Made by a program: the position numbers and the translations under genes
Shown here: piece by piece, positions 42,863 through 53,989 of the stretch
How positions within the stretch are numbered: position 1 is the stretch's first letter
Layout of the letters: each line of letters starts with the position of its first letter
Assembly (NCBI RefSeq): GCF_001514065.1
Contig: NZ_KQ948429.1
Span: 310,001-374,000 of the forward strand
Direction of reading: 5' to 3'
Origin: Streptomyces antibioticus
Lineage (GTDB): Bacteria; Actinomycetota; Actinomycetes; Streptomycetales; Streptomycetaceae
Length of the DNA stretch: 64,000 nucleotides
The notes under the pieces: generated by a model
Seen by the model: only the letters and a program-made list of their open reading frames with translations
Told to the model about the DNA's origin: nothing
Database searches by the model: none

Positions 42863-43516
42863 GTGCAAGACGTGACCACAGATATGCGAACCCGGGTGCG
42901 AAACGGAGATCCGGCCGCCTTCGCGGAACTCTTCGACGAGTGCGCCCGTGCGGTGTACAACCACGCCTTCCGGCTGACCGCCGACTGGTCGCTGGCCGAG
43001 GACGTGATGTCGACGACCTTCATGGAGGCGTGGCGGCGCCGGGCCTCCGTCGACGCCGAAGGCGGCTCGCTGCGGCCGTGGCTGCTGGGCATCGCCACCA
43101 ACGTCGCCCGCTCCCACCACCGCAGCAACCGCCGCTACCGCAACGCGGCGAGCGCCGCGGCCGCCGCGCACGCCGCCGAGGAACGGGTCGAGGACCACGC
43201 CGAGGAGACCGCCGGACGCCTGGACGACCGGCGCCGCATCGCCGCCACGCTCGCCGCCCTCAGCCTGCTCAAGCGTCCCGAGCGTGAGGTCCTGACGCTG
43301 TGCCTGTGGGAGGGGATGGAGTACACCGACGCGGCCCGTGCCCTCGGCATCCCGGTCGGCACCGTCCGCTCCCGCCTCTCCCGTGCCCGCGCCAGGCTGC
43401 GCAAGCTCACCGACGCACAACTGCTCGAAGAAAAACGGGAACCCACCCGCACGAACCGGCAGATAACAGGTGATCGCGGATACGCGGTCCGGTCCGCACA
43501 GGAAGGAAACCGATGA
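42863..43516 (+). CDS. ECF-type RNA polymerase sigma factor
   Basis: About 217 residues with sigma-70 region 2 (GDPAAFAELFDECARAVYNH, then AFRLTADWSLAEDVMSTTFM) and region 4 (LKRPEREVLTLCLWEGMEYT, then ALGIPVGTVRSRLSRARAR). It lacks region 3, as in ECF sigmas. Frame is open from 42824; conserved sequence begins near 42884, so GTG 42863 or 42872 is likeliest. GGAAC (42839) and CGTC (42858) stand 14 bases apart in front of it, loosely like an ECF promoter. ATGA overlap with the next gene shows coupling; that membrane protein is presumably its partner or anti-sigma. Confidence 0.9.
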   Translation: MQDVTTDMRTRVRNGDPAAFAELFDECARAVYNHAFRLTADWSLAEDVMSTTFMEAWRRRASVDAEGGSLRPWLLGIATNVARSHHRSNRRYRNAASAAAAAHAAEERVEDHAEETAGRLDDRRRIAATLAALSLLKRPEREVLTLCLWEGMEYTDAARALGIPVGTVRSRLSRARARLRKLTDAQLLEEKREPTRTNRQITGDRGYAVRSAQEGNR

Positions 43517-44592
43517 ACGCCAGCCCCTCCCACCGGCCCCACCCGGCCGAGTGGACGGAGACGCAGAGTCTGCTGCCCTCCGCCGAGCGGGATCTGCCGG
43601 CGGGCCGCCACCAGTTCCACAAGGAGCAGATGATGGCCCGGATCCACGAAGACCTCCGCACCTCCTCCCGCACGTCCGCCACCTCTGCGGTCGCGCCCGT
43701 GAAGCGCCCCAACCCGTTCCTGCGCCGTGCGATCCTCCTGCCCGCCGCGGCCTTCGCCCTGGCCGGCGTGGTCGTGGGCGGTCTCGCCCTCACCGGCGGC
43801 GAGACCGACGGCGGCAAGACCGCCCTGGCCACCGGCCCCGCCCTGACCACCACGATCGGCGTCGCCGACGCCAAGGGCGCCCCCCAGCTCCTCGAACGCA
43901 TCTCCCTGGCCGCCGCCGACACCTCCGCGCCCGCCCCGCGCAAGGGCCAGTACATCTACATCGCCTCGAAGGTGGCCGACAGCTACATCAAGACCGTCGG
44001 CGACAAGAGCGAGGCGGTCAGCGACGAGCTGCACTCCCGCCAGGTCTGGAACTCCCTCGACGGCAGGGACGGCTGGCTGATCGAGGCCGGCGCGACCAGC
44101 GACAAGGGCATCACCCTGAAGAGCGACACCCCGTTCAGCGGCGCCTACGACGCCCTGGCCGAGCTGCCGACCGACCCCGACGCGCTGCTCCAGCGGATCT
44201 ACCGCGCCTCGGACGCCGTCCGGGACCCCGAAGTCCCGCGCGACCAGGCCGCCTTCGTCGCGATCGGTGATCTGCTGACCGAGAGCTACCCGCCCGCCGA
44301 GGTCGGCGCCGCCCTCTACAAGGCCGCGGCCAAGATCCCCGGCGTCGTCGCGGTGGATGACGCGGTGGACGCGACGGGCCGGCACGGGGTCGCGATCGCG
44401 CGGGAGAGCGACGGCGAGCGCACCGAGTGGATCTTCGACAAGAAGACGCTGCAATTCCTCGGTGAGCGCGTCGTGGTGGTCAAGGCCACGGCGGGCGATC
44501 CCCTCAAGGTCGGTACCGTCACGCACACCAGCGCGATCACCGAGCGCGCGGTCGTCGACGCCGCCCAGCAGGTCCCCGGGCAGGCGAGCTGA
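43513..44592 (+). CDS. CU044_5270-family membrane protein (candidate anti-sigma)
   Basis: A 359-residue single-pass protein: a short cytoplasmic region (1-70) with HQFHKEQMMARIHEDLR, one transmembrane helix (about 73-95, AILLPAAAFALAGVVVGGLA), then a large extracytoplasmic domain (APRKGQYIYIASKVADSYIK, IPGVVAVDDAVDATGRHGVA, IFDKKTLQFLGERVVV). The family is regularly encoded beside ECF sigma factors in actinobacteria. Coupled with the sigma gene by ATGA overlap and abutting the subtilase gene with no spacer. Likely to sense envelope conditions and restrain or activate the sigma; this is inferred from context. Confidence 0.85.
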   Translation: MNASPSHRPHPAEWTETQSLLPSAERDLPAGRHQFHKEQMMARIHEDLRTSSRTSATSAVAPVKRPNPFLRRAILLPAAAFALAGVVVGGLALTGGETDGGKTALATGPALTTTIGVADAKGAPQLLERISLAAADTSAPAPRKGQYIYIASKVADSYIKTVGDKSEAVSDELHSRQVWNSLDGRDGWLIEAGATSDKGITLKSDTPFSGAYDALAELPTDPDALLQRIYRASDAVRDPEVPRDQAAFVAIGDLLTESYPPAEVGAALYKAAAKIPGVVAVDDAVDATGRHGVAIARESDGERTEWIFDKKTLQFLGERVVVVKATAGDPLKVGTVTHTSAITERAVVDAAQQVPGQAS

Positions 44593-47500
44593 ATGCGCGA
44601 CAGAACCGCAAGCGCCTCGCTGGCCGCCCTGCTGGTGGCGGGGCTGATGACGGGCGTCTCGGTGGCGGCCACGGGCTCCGGCCTCGGCGTACGGACGCAG
44701 GACACCGCCACGGTCGCGGCGCCCGGCGCCTCCGCCCTCGGCGCGGGGACTGCCGACTCCACCTCCCCGTCCGGCCGGTACGTCACCCTCCTCACCGGCG
44801 ACCGGGTCCGGCTGGACGCCCGGGGCCGGGTGACGGGCGTACGGCGGGCACCGGGCCGTGAGCACGTCCCGGTGTCCGTGCGCGGCGTCGGGGGCGATCA
44901 GTACGTCGTTCCCGCCGACGCCGCCACCCTGATCGGCCAAGGCGTCCTGGACATGCGGCTGTTCGACGTCAGCGGCCTGATGCGCGCCGGCTACGACGAC
45001 ACCCGGCGCGGCACGCTCCCGCTGATCGTGTCGTACGAGGGCAGGTCCGCCCAGCGCAGGAGCACCCAGAAGTCACTGGTCGCGGACGCGGACGCCACCG
45101 TGCGCCGGGAGCTGCCCAGTGTGGCGGGCGCCGCGATCACCGTGCCCAAGGCCGGGGCCGACGACATGTGGCAGGCCCTCACCGAGCAGCAGGGAGTCGC
45201 GCGGGTCTGGCTGGACGGCCGGTTCAAGGCGCCGGCGGACGAACACGGCGCGAAGACCGAGGAGTTGGGCAGCGGCGTCGCGCAGATCGGCGCCCCCGCC
45301 GTCTGGGCGGCCGGATACGACGGCAAGGGCGTCAAGGTCGCCGTCCTGGACACCGGCATCGACACCACACACCCGGACCTCGCCTCGGCGGTGCAGGCCT
45401 CGAAGAACTTCACCGGCACCGGCAGCACCGACGACATGGCCGGCCACGGCACCCATGTGGCCGCGACGCTGGCGGGCTCCGGCGCACGGTCCGGCGGCCG
45501 GTACAAGGGCGTCGCGCCCGGTGCCGCCCTCCTCAACGCCAAGGTGCTGGACGACAACGGCGAGGGCAGCGACTCCGGCGTCATCGCCGGCCTGGAGTGG
45601 GCCGCCGGGCAGGGCGCCCAGGTGGCCAACCTCAGCCTGGGACAGGAGGACACCCCGGGGGAGGACCCGGTCGAGGCAGCGGTGAACGCCCTCTCGAAGA
45701 GCACCGGCATGCTCACCGTCGCCGCGGCCGGCAACGAGGGCCCCGACGCGGGAACCGTCGGCTCCCCGGGGGCCGCCGAGTCGGCGCTCACCGTGGGCGC
45801 CGTCGACAGCGAGGACCGGCTCGCCGAGTTCTCCAGCACCGGCCCGACCGCCGACAACGCGCTGAAACCGGACCTCACGGCGCCGGGCGTGGCCATCGTC
45901 TCGGCGAGGGCGGCGCACGGCCACATGGGCGACCCGGCCGCCGACGGCTATGTCTCCCTGTCCGGTACGTCGATGGCGACACCGCATGCCGCGGGGGCGG
46001 CCGCGATCCTCGCCCAGCGCCACCCCGACTGGACCGGCGCACGCATCAAGCAGGCGCTCACCGCGTCCACCACCCCGACCACCGGAGCGACCGTCTACCA
46101 GCAGGGGACGGGCCGGCTCGACGTGCCCCGGGCACTGGAGGGGGCGGTGGCGAGCGAACAGACCTCCGTGTCCTTCGGCAAGCAGCTGTGGCCCCACACC
46201 GACGACCGGCCGCTCACCCGGCACATCACCTACCGCAACGACGGCGACCAGCCCGTCACCCTGGACCTGACGGCCACTGCGACCGGCCCCGGAGGCAGCA
46301 CGGCCCCCGCAGGCATGTTCACACTGAGCACCCCACAGCTCACCGTCCCGGCGGGCGGCACCGCCGACGTCGACCTCACCGCGGACACCCGCGTCGAGGC
46401 GGCGGACGGCACCTACTCGGGCACGCTCGTCGCCACCGCACGGAACGGCGCAGCCCCTGCTGCCGTTCGGACCGCCTTCGGCGTCGTACGCGAGGCCGAG
46501 TCGTACGACCTCACCCTGAAGTTCCTCGACCGCGGCGGCAAGCCCGTGAGCGCGCCGCTGACCGAGATCCTCGGGTACTCGGGCACGTACTGGACCACGA
46601 ACCTCCAGGACTACGAGCAGATCTCCAACGGTGTGTACCGGGTGCGGGTCCCGCGCGGCGACTACGTCGTGGACACCGTGCTGGAAGACGCCGAGGGCAC
46701 CTCCGCGCTGGTCCGGCCCCGGCTTTCCCTCACCGGGGACACCACGGTCGTCTTCGACGCGCGCAAGGCGAAGCCGGTCGGGATCACCGTGCCGGAGGGC
46801 GCGAAGATGGCTGACGGCCAGCTCAACCTCGCCGTGGGCACCGGGGGCGCATCGCACAACAGCACTTTGTTCTGGGGCTCGTTCAAGAACCTGCGCACCG
46901 CGACGCTGGGACCGGCCGCCCCGGCCGGGAGGCTCAGCACGCAGCTCGGCGGCCTGTGGCAGAAGGGCAGCACCACCTACCACCTGCTCCACAACCTGCC
47001 CGACCGCTTCCCCACCGGCTACCGGCACACCACGCGCATGAGCGAACTGGCCCTGCTGAAGCGGAACTTCGGCTCGTCCGCCGCCCACAGCAAGGGCATC
47101 GTCAACGTCCTGTGGAGCGGCCCCACCCTCGCGCTGGGCACGGTGAGCGACCCCTTCCCGCTGCCGACGACCGCGAAGATCTACGTCACCACGCCCAAGG
47201 GCTTCAAATGGACGGCCAACCTGGGCCAGCGAAACGCCTCCGGAGACGACGACGTCTTCTACGGCACGGAGAGCGCGAGGTCGTACCGAGCGGGCCGGAC
47301 TTACGCGGCCACGTACAACGTAGGCGTCTTCAGCCCGATCACCGGCGGCCCGTACGGCGCACAGCGCGACGGCGACACCCTGGACCTGTGCGTCCCCGAC
47401 CTCGCCGACGGGGCCGGCCATCCCGCCTCCTCCGTCGCCCGACGCCACACCACGGTCACCGCGGACGGCAGCACCCTGCTCGACAACGACGGCGACCTCT

Positions 47501-47955
47501 GCCAGACCGTGGAGAAGCTCCCGCCCGTCCCGGCCCGCTACACGATCCGGACGAACCTGACCCGCCCGCCAGGCGTGGCCACGACCACCAGCCGCCTGAC
47601 AGCGACCTGGACCTTCACGTCCAGCCCGTCCAGCTCCGGCTCCCTCCCCCTCTCCACGGTCCGCTTCCACCCGAAGCTGACCCCGACCGGCACGGCCCCC
47701 GCGGGCCGCCGCACCACGATCCCCCTCTCCCTCCAGGGCCCGGCGGCCACCGCCCTCAAATCCCTGACGGTGAAGGTCTCCTACGACGCCGGCAAGACCT
47801 GGTCCCCCGCCCCGGTGACCACCGCCCACGACAAAAGGACCCTCACCCTGACCCACCCGGAAAACGCCCGCTCGGTCTCCCTCACCTCCACCCTGACCGA
47901 CACCACCGGCAACACCTACGCGGTGACGATCCTGAAGGCGTACCTCCTGACCTGA
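44593..47955 (+). CDS. Secreted S8 (subtilisin-like) serine protease
   Basis: A 1120-residue protease precursor. A signal peptide (LAALLVAGLMTGVSVAA) and pro-region precede the S8 catalytic domain: Asp253 in VAVLDTGIDTTHPDL, His285 in GHGTHVAATLAGSG, Ser460 in LSGTSMATPHAAGAA. The C-terminal 600 residues are beta-rich with Ig-like segments and Cys pairs, no membrane anchor seen. The start ATG follows the upstream stop immediately (TGAATG), so it is the third gene of the sigma/membrane-protein operon. Probably an extracellular broad-range protease whose expression is tied to the ECF sigma. Confidence 0.95.
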   Translation: MRDRTASASLAALLVAGLMTGVSVAATGSGLGVRTQDTATVAAPGASALGAGTADSTSPSGRYVTLLTGDRVRLDARGRVTGVRRAPGREHVPVSVRGVGGDQYVVPADAATLIGQGVLDMRLFDVSGLMRAGYDDTRRGTLPLIVSYEGRSAQRRSTQKSLVADADATVRRELPSVAGAAITVPKAGADDMWQALTEQQGVARVWLDGRFKAPADEHGAKTEELGSGVAQIGAPAVWAAGYDGKGVKVAVLDTGIDTTHPDLASAVQASKNFTGTGSTDDMAGHGTHVAATLAGSGARSGGRYKGVAPGAALLNAKVLDDNGEGSDSGVIAGLEWAAGQGAQVANLSLGQEDTPGEDPVEAAVNALSKSTGMLTVAAAGNEGPDAGTVGSPGAAESALTVGAVDSEDRLAEFSSTGPTADNALKPDLTAPGVAIVSARAAHGHMGDPAADGYVSLSGTSMATPHAAGAAAILAQRHPDWTGARIKQALTASTTPTTGATVYQQGTGRLDVPRALEGAVASEQTSVSFGKQLWPHTDDRPLTRHITYRNDGDQPVTLDLTATATGPGGSTAPAGMFTLSTPQLTVPAGGTADVDLTADTRVEAADGTYSGTLVATARNGAAPAAVRTAFGVVREAESYDLTLKFLDRGGKPVSAPLTEILGYSGTYWTTNLQDYEQISNGVYRVRVPRGDYVVDTVLEDAEGTSALVRPRLSLTGDTTVVFDARKAKPVGITVPEGAKMADGQLNLAVGTGGASHNSTLFWGSFKNLRTATLGPAAPAGRLSTQLGGLWQKGSTTYHLLHNLPDRFPTGYRHTTRMSELALLKRNFGSSAAHSKGIVNVLWSGPTLALGTVSDPFPLPTTAKIYVTTPKGFKWTANLGQRNASGDDDVFYGTESARSYRAGRTYAATYNVGVFSPITGGPYGAQRDGDTLDLCVPDLADGAGHPASSVARRHTTVTADGSTLLDNDGDLCQTVEKLPPVPARYTIRTNLTRPPGVATTTSRLTATWTFTSSPSSSGSLPLSTVRFHPKLTPTGTAPAGRRTTIPLSLQGPAATALKSLTVKVSYDAGKTWSPAPVTTAHDKRTLTLTHPENARSVSLTSTLTDTTGNTYAVTILKAYLLT

Positions 47956-47993
47956 CGTGGTGGCACGCGCGAGGCACGACCCCTGAAACGGCC

Positions 47994-48034
47994 AAGGGCC
48001 AGCCTGGGAGGGAAACCCTCCTGAGCTGGCCCTT
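47994..48034 (+). terminator. Bipartite intrinsic terminator after the subtilase
   Basis: Outer arms AAGGGCCAGC (47994-48003) and GCTGGCCCTT (48025-48034), inner arms GGAGGG (48007-48012) and CCCTCC (48016-48021) around AAA. Ends 4 bases before the tRNA-like direct repeat at 48039. Confidence 0.85.
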
Positions 48035-48038
48035 ACGT

Positions 48039-48083
48039 CTGTGGCCCCGGCAGGATTCGCACCTGCGACACCCGCTTTAGGAG
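48039..48083 (-). other. tRNA-Arg 3' fragment, candidate attachment-site copy
   Basis: The 45 bases match positions 50455-50499 with 2 mismatches (48044 and 48060), in the same orientation. They comprise the anticodon-to-3'-end half of the intact tRNA-Arg(CCT) gene at 50458-50530. One mismatch lies in the T-loop (T55 equivalent becomes G), and no 5' half exists, so this is no working tRNA. It is the expected product of a site-specific integration at the tRNA 3' end (attL/attR duplicate). Confidence 0.8.
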
Positions 48084-50279
<2,196 letters not shown>

Positions 50280-50407
50280 CGCGGAAGAAGTGTCCCGGGG
50301 GCTCGGTGGAGCCCCCGGCACGGTTGTGCCGGTGCCCGGTACGGATTTCCGGCCTCCTCGGCCGCGGTGTTCTCGACGTCCACGTGATTCCCAAGTGGGG
50401 CATCGCA

Positions 50408-50438
50408 AGGCCCTCCCGTCCGTTGGACGGAAGGGCCT
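50408..50438. terminator. Intrinsic terminator between GH5 and tRNA-Arg
   Basis: AGGCCCTCCCGTCC (50408-50421) pairs with the segment 50425-50438 in 13 of 14 positions around GTT. Convergent transcription from the GH5 gene (plus) and tRNA-Arg (minus) would both meet it. Confidence 0.75.
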
Positions 50439-50457
50439 CTGACCAGGCGTTTTGCTG

Positions 50458-50530
50458 TGCCCCCGGCAGGATTCGAACCTGCGACACCCGCTTTAGGAGA
50501 GCGGTGCTCTATCCCCTGAGCTACGAAGGC
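50458..50530 (-). tRNA. tRNA-Arg (anticodon CCT)
   Basis: The reverse complement folds as a standard cloverleaf: acceptor GCCTTCG with CGGGGGC, D-arm GCTC with GAGC, anticodon stem CCGCT/AGCGG with loop CTCCTAA (anticodon CCT at 50497-50495), and T-arm GCAGG-TTCGAAT-CCTGC. The discriminator is A and the CCA end is not encoded. It reads AGG codons. The 3' half is duplicated at 48039-48083. As I recall, a tRNA-Arg(AGG) gene is also the chromosomal att site of actinophage VWB with a core of about 45 bp. Confidence 0.95.
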
Positions 50531-50599
50531 TGGGATGCGACAAGGATCTCGGTGAGATCCGCGACCAGCCTAGCGGATAAGGGAAGGGGGATGGGAAGG

Positions 50600-52294
50600 T
50601 CAGGCGGTCGGGACGCGGGTGAAGCGGTCCGCTGTGTGGAAGTCCTGCTCGATCGCCGTCGCGGTGGCCCGGAGTTCCGGCAGCAGGTCGCTCACGCACT
50701 CCGCGGGGGTGCGACGGGTGATGTGCAGGGCGGTGTTGAGTGCCGCGACCACCCGGCCCCGGTGGTCGCGGACGGGTACCGCGATCGAGCGCAGGCCCGC
50801 CTCCAGTTCCTCGTCGACCAGGGCGTACCCCTGGGCGCGGACCTCGGTCAGGAGCCGGTCGAGGGCCGCGGGGTCGGTGAGGGTGTGCGGGGTCAGCGGG
50901 CGCAGTTCGCCCAGGGTGCGGCGGGTCCGGGGGAGGTCGGCCAGCAGGACCCGGCCCATGGAGGTCGCGTAGGCCGGGAGCCGGGTGCCGACGGTGAGGT
51001 TCACGCTCATCACACGGTTGGTGGCGACGCGGGCCGTGTACTGGATCTCGTCGCCGGCCGGGGTGAGCACCGCCAGGGACGCCGACTCGTGGATGCGGGA
51101 GGACAGGTCCGCCAGGTGCGGCGTCGCGATCTCGGCCAGGGACGTCCGGGCGAGCACCGGGAAGCCCAGGGACAGCACCCGGGGGGTGAGGGTGAAGGAG
51201 CGGTGCGCGGTGGCGGTGACGAGACCCAGGTGCTCGTAGGTGATCAGGGCGCGGCGGGCGGTGGCCCGCGCCAGCCCGGTCGCCTTCGCGACCTCCGTCA
51301 GGGTCAGGGCGGCCCGGCCCTCGCCGAACGCCGTCAGCACGGTCAGACCACGTGCCAGGGACTCCACGAACCCGCGGCCGAGCTCCTGCTTGGAGGCCCC
51401 GGTCCAGATCGCCAGGCCCGACGGACCGCTGCCCGGCTCCGGCGCGGACGGCATCTGCCGCAGCTCCCGTTCCATGTCCGCCACCGCCACCCGCAGCCGC
51501 GGCAGCAGCGTCTCGCGCAGACCGGCCGCGGTGTGCCGGCTGGTGTGGCTGACGACGCTCGCCGCGCACGCGATCCGTCCGGTGTGCGGGTCGCGCACGG
51601 GCACCGCGACCGCCACCAGGCCCGGTTCGATCAGCTGGTCGTCCAACGCCCAGCCGTCGACGGCCGCTTGTGCCGCCCGGCGCTCGAACTCCTCGTCCGG
51701 CCAGGGGTGTTCGCGGGGCGGTACGGCGGGAAAGCCCCGGTCCTGAGGGTCCGCCGCCCGGCGCGCCCGCCACGCCCGCCGGTCCGCGTCCGTCCACTCC
51801 GACGCGAACAGGGCGCCGGGCGCGGTGCGTTCGGCCGGGAGCAGGTCGCCGATGCGGAAGCTGAGGGACATCGCGCGGCGCCGGGTGGCCTGGTGGATGA
51901 AGCGGATACCGTCGCGGTCGGCGACCGCCAGGGACACCGACTCGTCGAGCTCGTCGGCCAGTTCGTCGGCGCGCGCGTCCAGCAGCGCGGGCAGCCGCAG
52001 GGCGGCCAGATAGGCGTTGCCCAGTTCCATCAGCCGCGGGGTGAGGACCACGTCCCGGCCGTCGAGGCGGACGTATCCCATGCGGGCGAGGGTGGCGGTG
52101 ATGCGGTCGACCGTGGAGCGCGCGAGGCCGGTCGCCCGCTCCAGCGCGCTCGGGCTCAGCGTCCCGCCCGCCTCGGTCAGCTCCCGCAGCACGGCGACGC
52201 CCCGGATCAACGGCGCGACCGCCTCCGCCGGCACGGCGGCAGGGTCCCTCACATCCACGGCGTCATCCATGGTCGGGGTCGTCTTCGCGGGCAT
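50600..52294 (-). CDS. Tandem IclR-family transcriptional regulator (two IclR modules)
   Basis: A 564-residue protein consisting of two complete IclR units. Module 1: HTH near 30-70 (LRELTEAGGTLSPSALERAT, GLARSTVDRITATLARMGYV) plus effector domain to about 270. Module 2: HTH near 315-360 (FGEGRAALTLTEVAKATGLA, RATARRALITYEHLGLV) plus effector domain to 564. Typical IclR proteins are about 260 residues. Intramolecular tandem IclR regulators (PobR type, 4-hydroxybenzoate control) are known from Streptomyces; the target here is not adjacent. Downstream is tRNA-Arg; upstream is a convergent-free gap of 130 bp to the M6 protease. Confidence 0.9.
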   Translation of the reverse strand: MPAKTTPTMDDAVDVRDPAAVPAEAVAPLIRGVAVLRELTEAGGTLSPSALERATGLARSTVDRITATLARMGYVRLDGRDVVLTPRLMELGNAYLAALRLPALLDARADELADELDESVSLAVADRDGIRFIHQATRRRAMSLSFRIGDLLPAERTAPGALFASEWTDADRRAWRARRAADPQDRGFPAVPPREHPWPDEEFERRAAQAAVDGWALDDQLIEPGLVAVAVPVRDPHTGRIACAASVVSHTSRHTAAGLRETLLPRLRVAVADMERELRQMPSAPEPGSGPSGLAIWTGASKQELGRGFVESLARGLTVLTAFGEGRAALTLTEVAKATGLARATARRALITYEHLGLVTATAHRSFTLTPRVLSLGFPVLARTSLAEIATPHLADLSSRIHESASLAVLTPAGDEIQYTARVATNRVMSVNLTVGTRLPAYATSMGRVLLADLPRTRRTLGELRPLTPHTLTDPAALDRLLTEVRAQGYALVDEELEAGLRSIAVPVRDHRGRVVAALNTALHITRRTPAECVSDLLPELRATATAIEQDFHTADRFTRVPTA

Positions 52295-52423
52295 CGGCTC
52301 TCCGGTACGGCAGTCACGGGAGCCCTACGGTAATCCCGGCGCGGGCCGTCCGACCCGTACCCCACCCGAGGCCCGCCCCTCCGCCGGCACCCCTGACACC
52401 CGGGTGATCCGCCCCCGGCCCCC

Positions 52424-53710
52424 TCACCCCCGGGTAACCCGCACCCGGTAGTCCCCGGCCAGGTCCACCCCCGCCACCTCGATCCGGACGTGCCGCTTGC
52501 GGTCCTTGAAGACCTGGCCCGGGGTGAACGGCGCGTCCGAGAGTTCCGCGTGGACGTTGGGGCTGCGGGTGCAGCCGCCGCTGTCGCGGCGGGAGTCGTA
52601 CACCGTGACCGGACCCATCCCGGTGTCGACATCCGCGTTCACCTTGTAGATCAGCGCACCCGGCCGGCAGACCGTCTCGTCGTTGCCCTCGCGGGTGCGC
52701 AGCTCCACGGCGTACCCGGTGCGGCCGCTGACCGGGACGAAGAGCAGCTTGGAGCCGCCGGCGCGGGCCATGGGGGTGAGCGTGTACTCGGTCGTCCCCG
52801 GGGTCGTCACACAGGTGACCTGCGAGGCGTCCAGCCAGCCCAGCTTCCACTTGTGCCAGCCGAGGAGGTCGTTGTCGGCGCCCCAGTCCTCGCTCATGAT
52901 GTCCCAGTGCCCGACCGCGCCCCCGCCGTCCGCCGTGTAGAGGTCGGGCAGGCCGAAGACATGCCCGTTCTCGTGCGGCAGCACCCGGTAGCCGGTCTGC
53001 GCGTAGGAGCCGGAGCCGTCGTCCTGCCGGGAGTAGACGAAGGACGCGTTGGCGACCGGGACGCCGTCGGCGACCGGCGCGTCCGGGTTGCCGGCGAAGG
53101 TCACCGACAGGACCGTGTCCAGCGCCGAAGGACCCGCGTTCGGAGTGACCAGCACGTTCAGGAAGTCGTACGACCGGAAGTCCACCCGCGGATCGGCCGC
53201 GGCCACGATGTCCTGGACGAGGTCCCGGTAGCCGGGGTCGAAGGGCGCGCCGCGCTCTATGCCGTACGCCGCGAAGGGCTTCGGCATCCGCAGCCAGGTC
53301 GGGATCGGTGTCTCGGGGCGGTAGTCGAGGCGGCCGTAGGAGCTGGTGCGGAACCATTCCTGGGTCTGCGGGAAGAACTCGCGGAAGCGGTCGAGGGCGG
53401 GGCCGCGGCCGGGGGCGTCGGAGAAGTCGATCATCAGGGTGAGGGCGCGGACGGTGCCGGTGGAGCGGGAGTAGCCGCCGGACGTGGGGACGCCCTCGGA
53501 CATCTGGATTGCGGCGCCGCCGCGGATCAGACAGGGGCCGTGGGCGGAGGTGCGGGCCAGTGCGATCGGTCCGGCGCCCGCGGGTGCGGGGGCCGCCGTG
53601 CGGTGGCTCGTGCCGGCCGAGGTGCTGACCACCAGGGTCAGCGCGGTCACGGACACGAGGGTGGCGACGCGGCGCGGGCGTATCCGACGGCTGGTCTGCG
53701 TCTGCTGCAT
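52424..53710 (-). CDS. M6-family secreted metalloprotease
   Basis: A 428-residue exported protein: N-terminal signal (RPRRVATLVSVTALTLVVST) then a zinc protease domain. The zinc site is HENGHVFGLPDLY (HExxH), followed by the Met-turn-like GHWDIMSEDWG. This belongs to the immune inhibitor A-like M6 family. LTLMIDFSDAPGRGPALDRF at about residue 90 and TSSYGRLDYRPETPIPTW are typical of the family. The enzyme should degrade extracellular proteins. Two I36-type metalloprotease inhibitors are encoded 14 kb away. The start ATG at 53710 precedes QQTQTSRRIRPRR. Confidence 0.92.
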   Translation of the reverse strand: MQQTQTSRRIRPRRVATLVSVTALTLVVSTSAGTSHRTAAPAPAGAGPIALARTSAHGPCLIRGGAAIQMSEGVPTSGGYSRSTGTVRALTLMIDFSDAPGRGPALDRFREFFPQTQEWFRTSSYGRLDYRPETPIPTWLRMPKPFAAYGIERGAPFDPGYRDLVQDIVAAADPRVDFRSYDFLNVLVTPNAGPSALDTVLSVTFAGNPDAPVADGVPVANASFVYSRQDDGSGSYAQTGYRVLPHENGHVFGLPDLYTADGGGAVGHWDIMSEDWGADNDLLGWHKWKLGWLDASQVTCVTTPGTTEYTLTPMARAGGSKLLFVPVSGRTGYAVELRTREGNDETVCRPGALIYKVNADVDTGMGPVTVYDSRRDSGGCTRSPNVHAELSDAPFTPGQVFKDRKRHVRIEVAGVDLAGDYRVRVTRG

Positions 53711-53989
53711 GCACGGCCCTCTCCGTCCACGGCAGCCGTCTGACCACGGACTGCGCCCTTTCGATCACCCTGGGTCGAGGGATGCGCGGGCGCGCGCTGG
53801 AGGAGCCGAACGTGGGTTTCTGCGCGGAGCGGGTGTGACTCAGGTCACATCAAATCTTCTTCTCAACCCGAAATAACCGGGGAGCGTCTCCCCGTTTAGA
53901 AGGGTGTTCGCGCGAAACGGGGAGCCCTTCCCCGGATCGCAGGAATCAGCAGATCCAACCGAAGCAACCCCCACTCCGAGGAGTACGCC

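Noticed and set aside
48039-48083. A second tRNA-Arg gene
   Set aside because: Only the 3' half is present and the T-loop has a T-to-G change; no D-arm or 5' acceptor strand can be found upstream.
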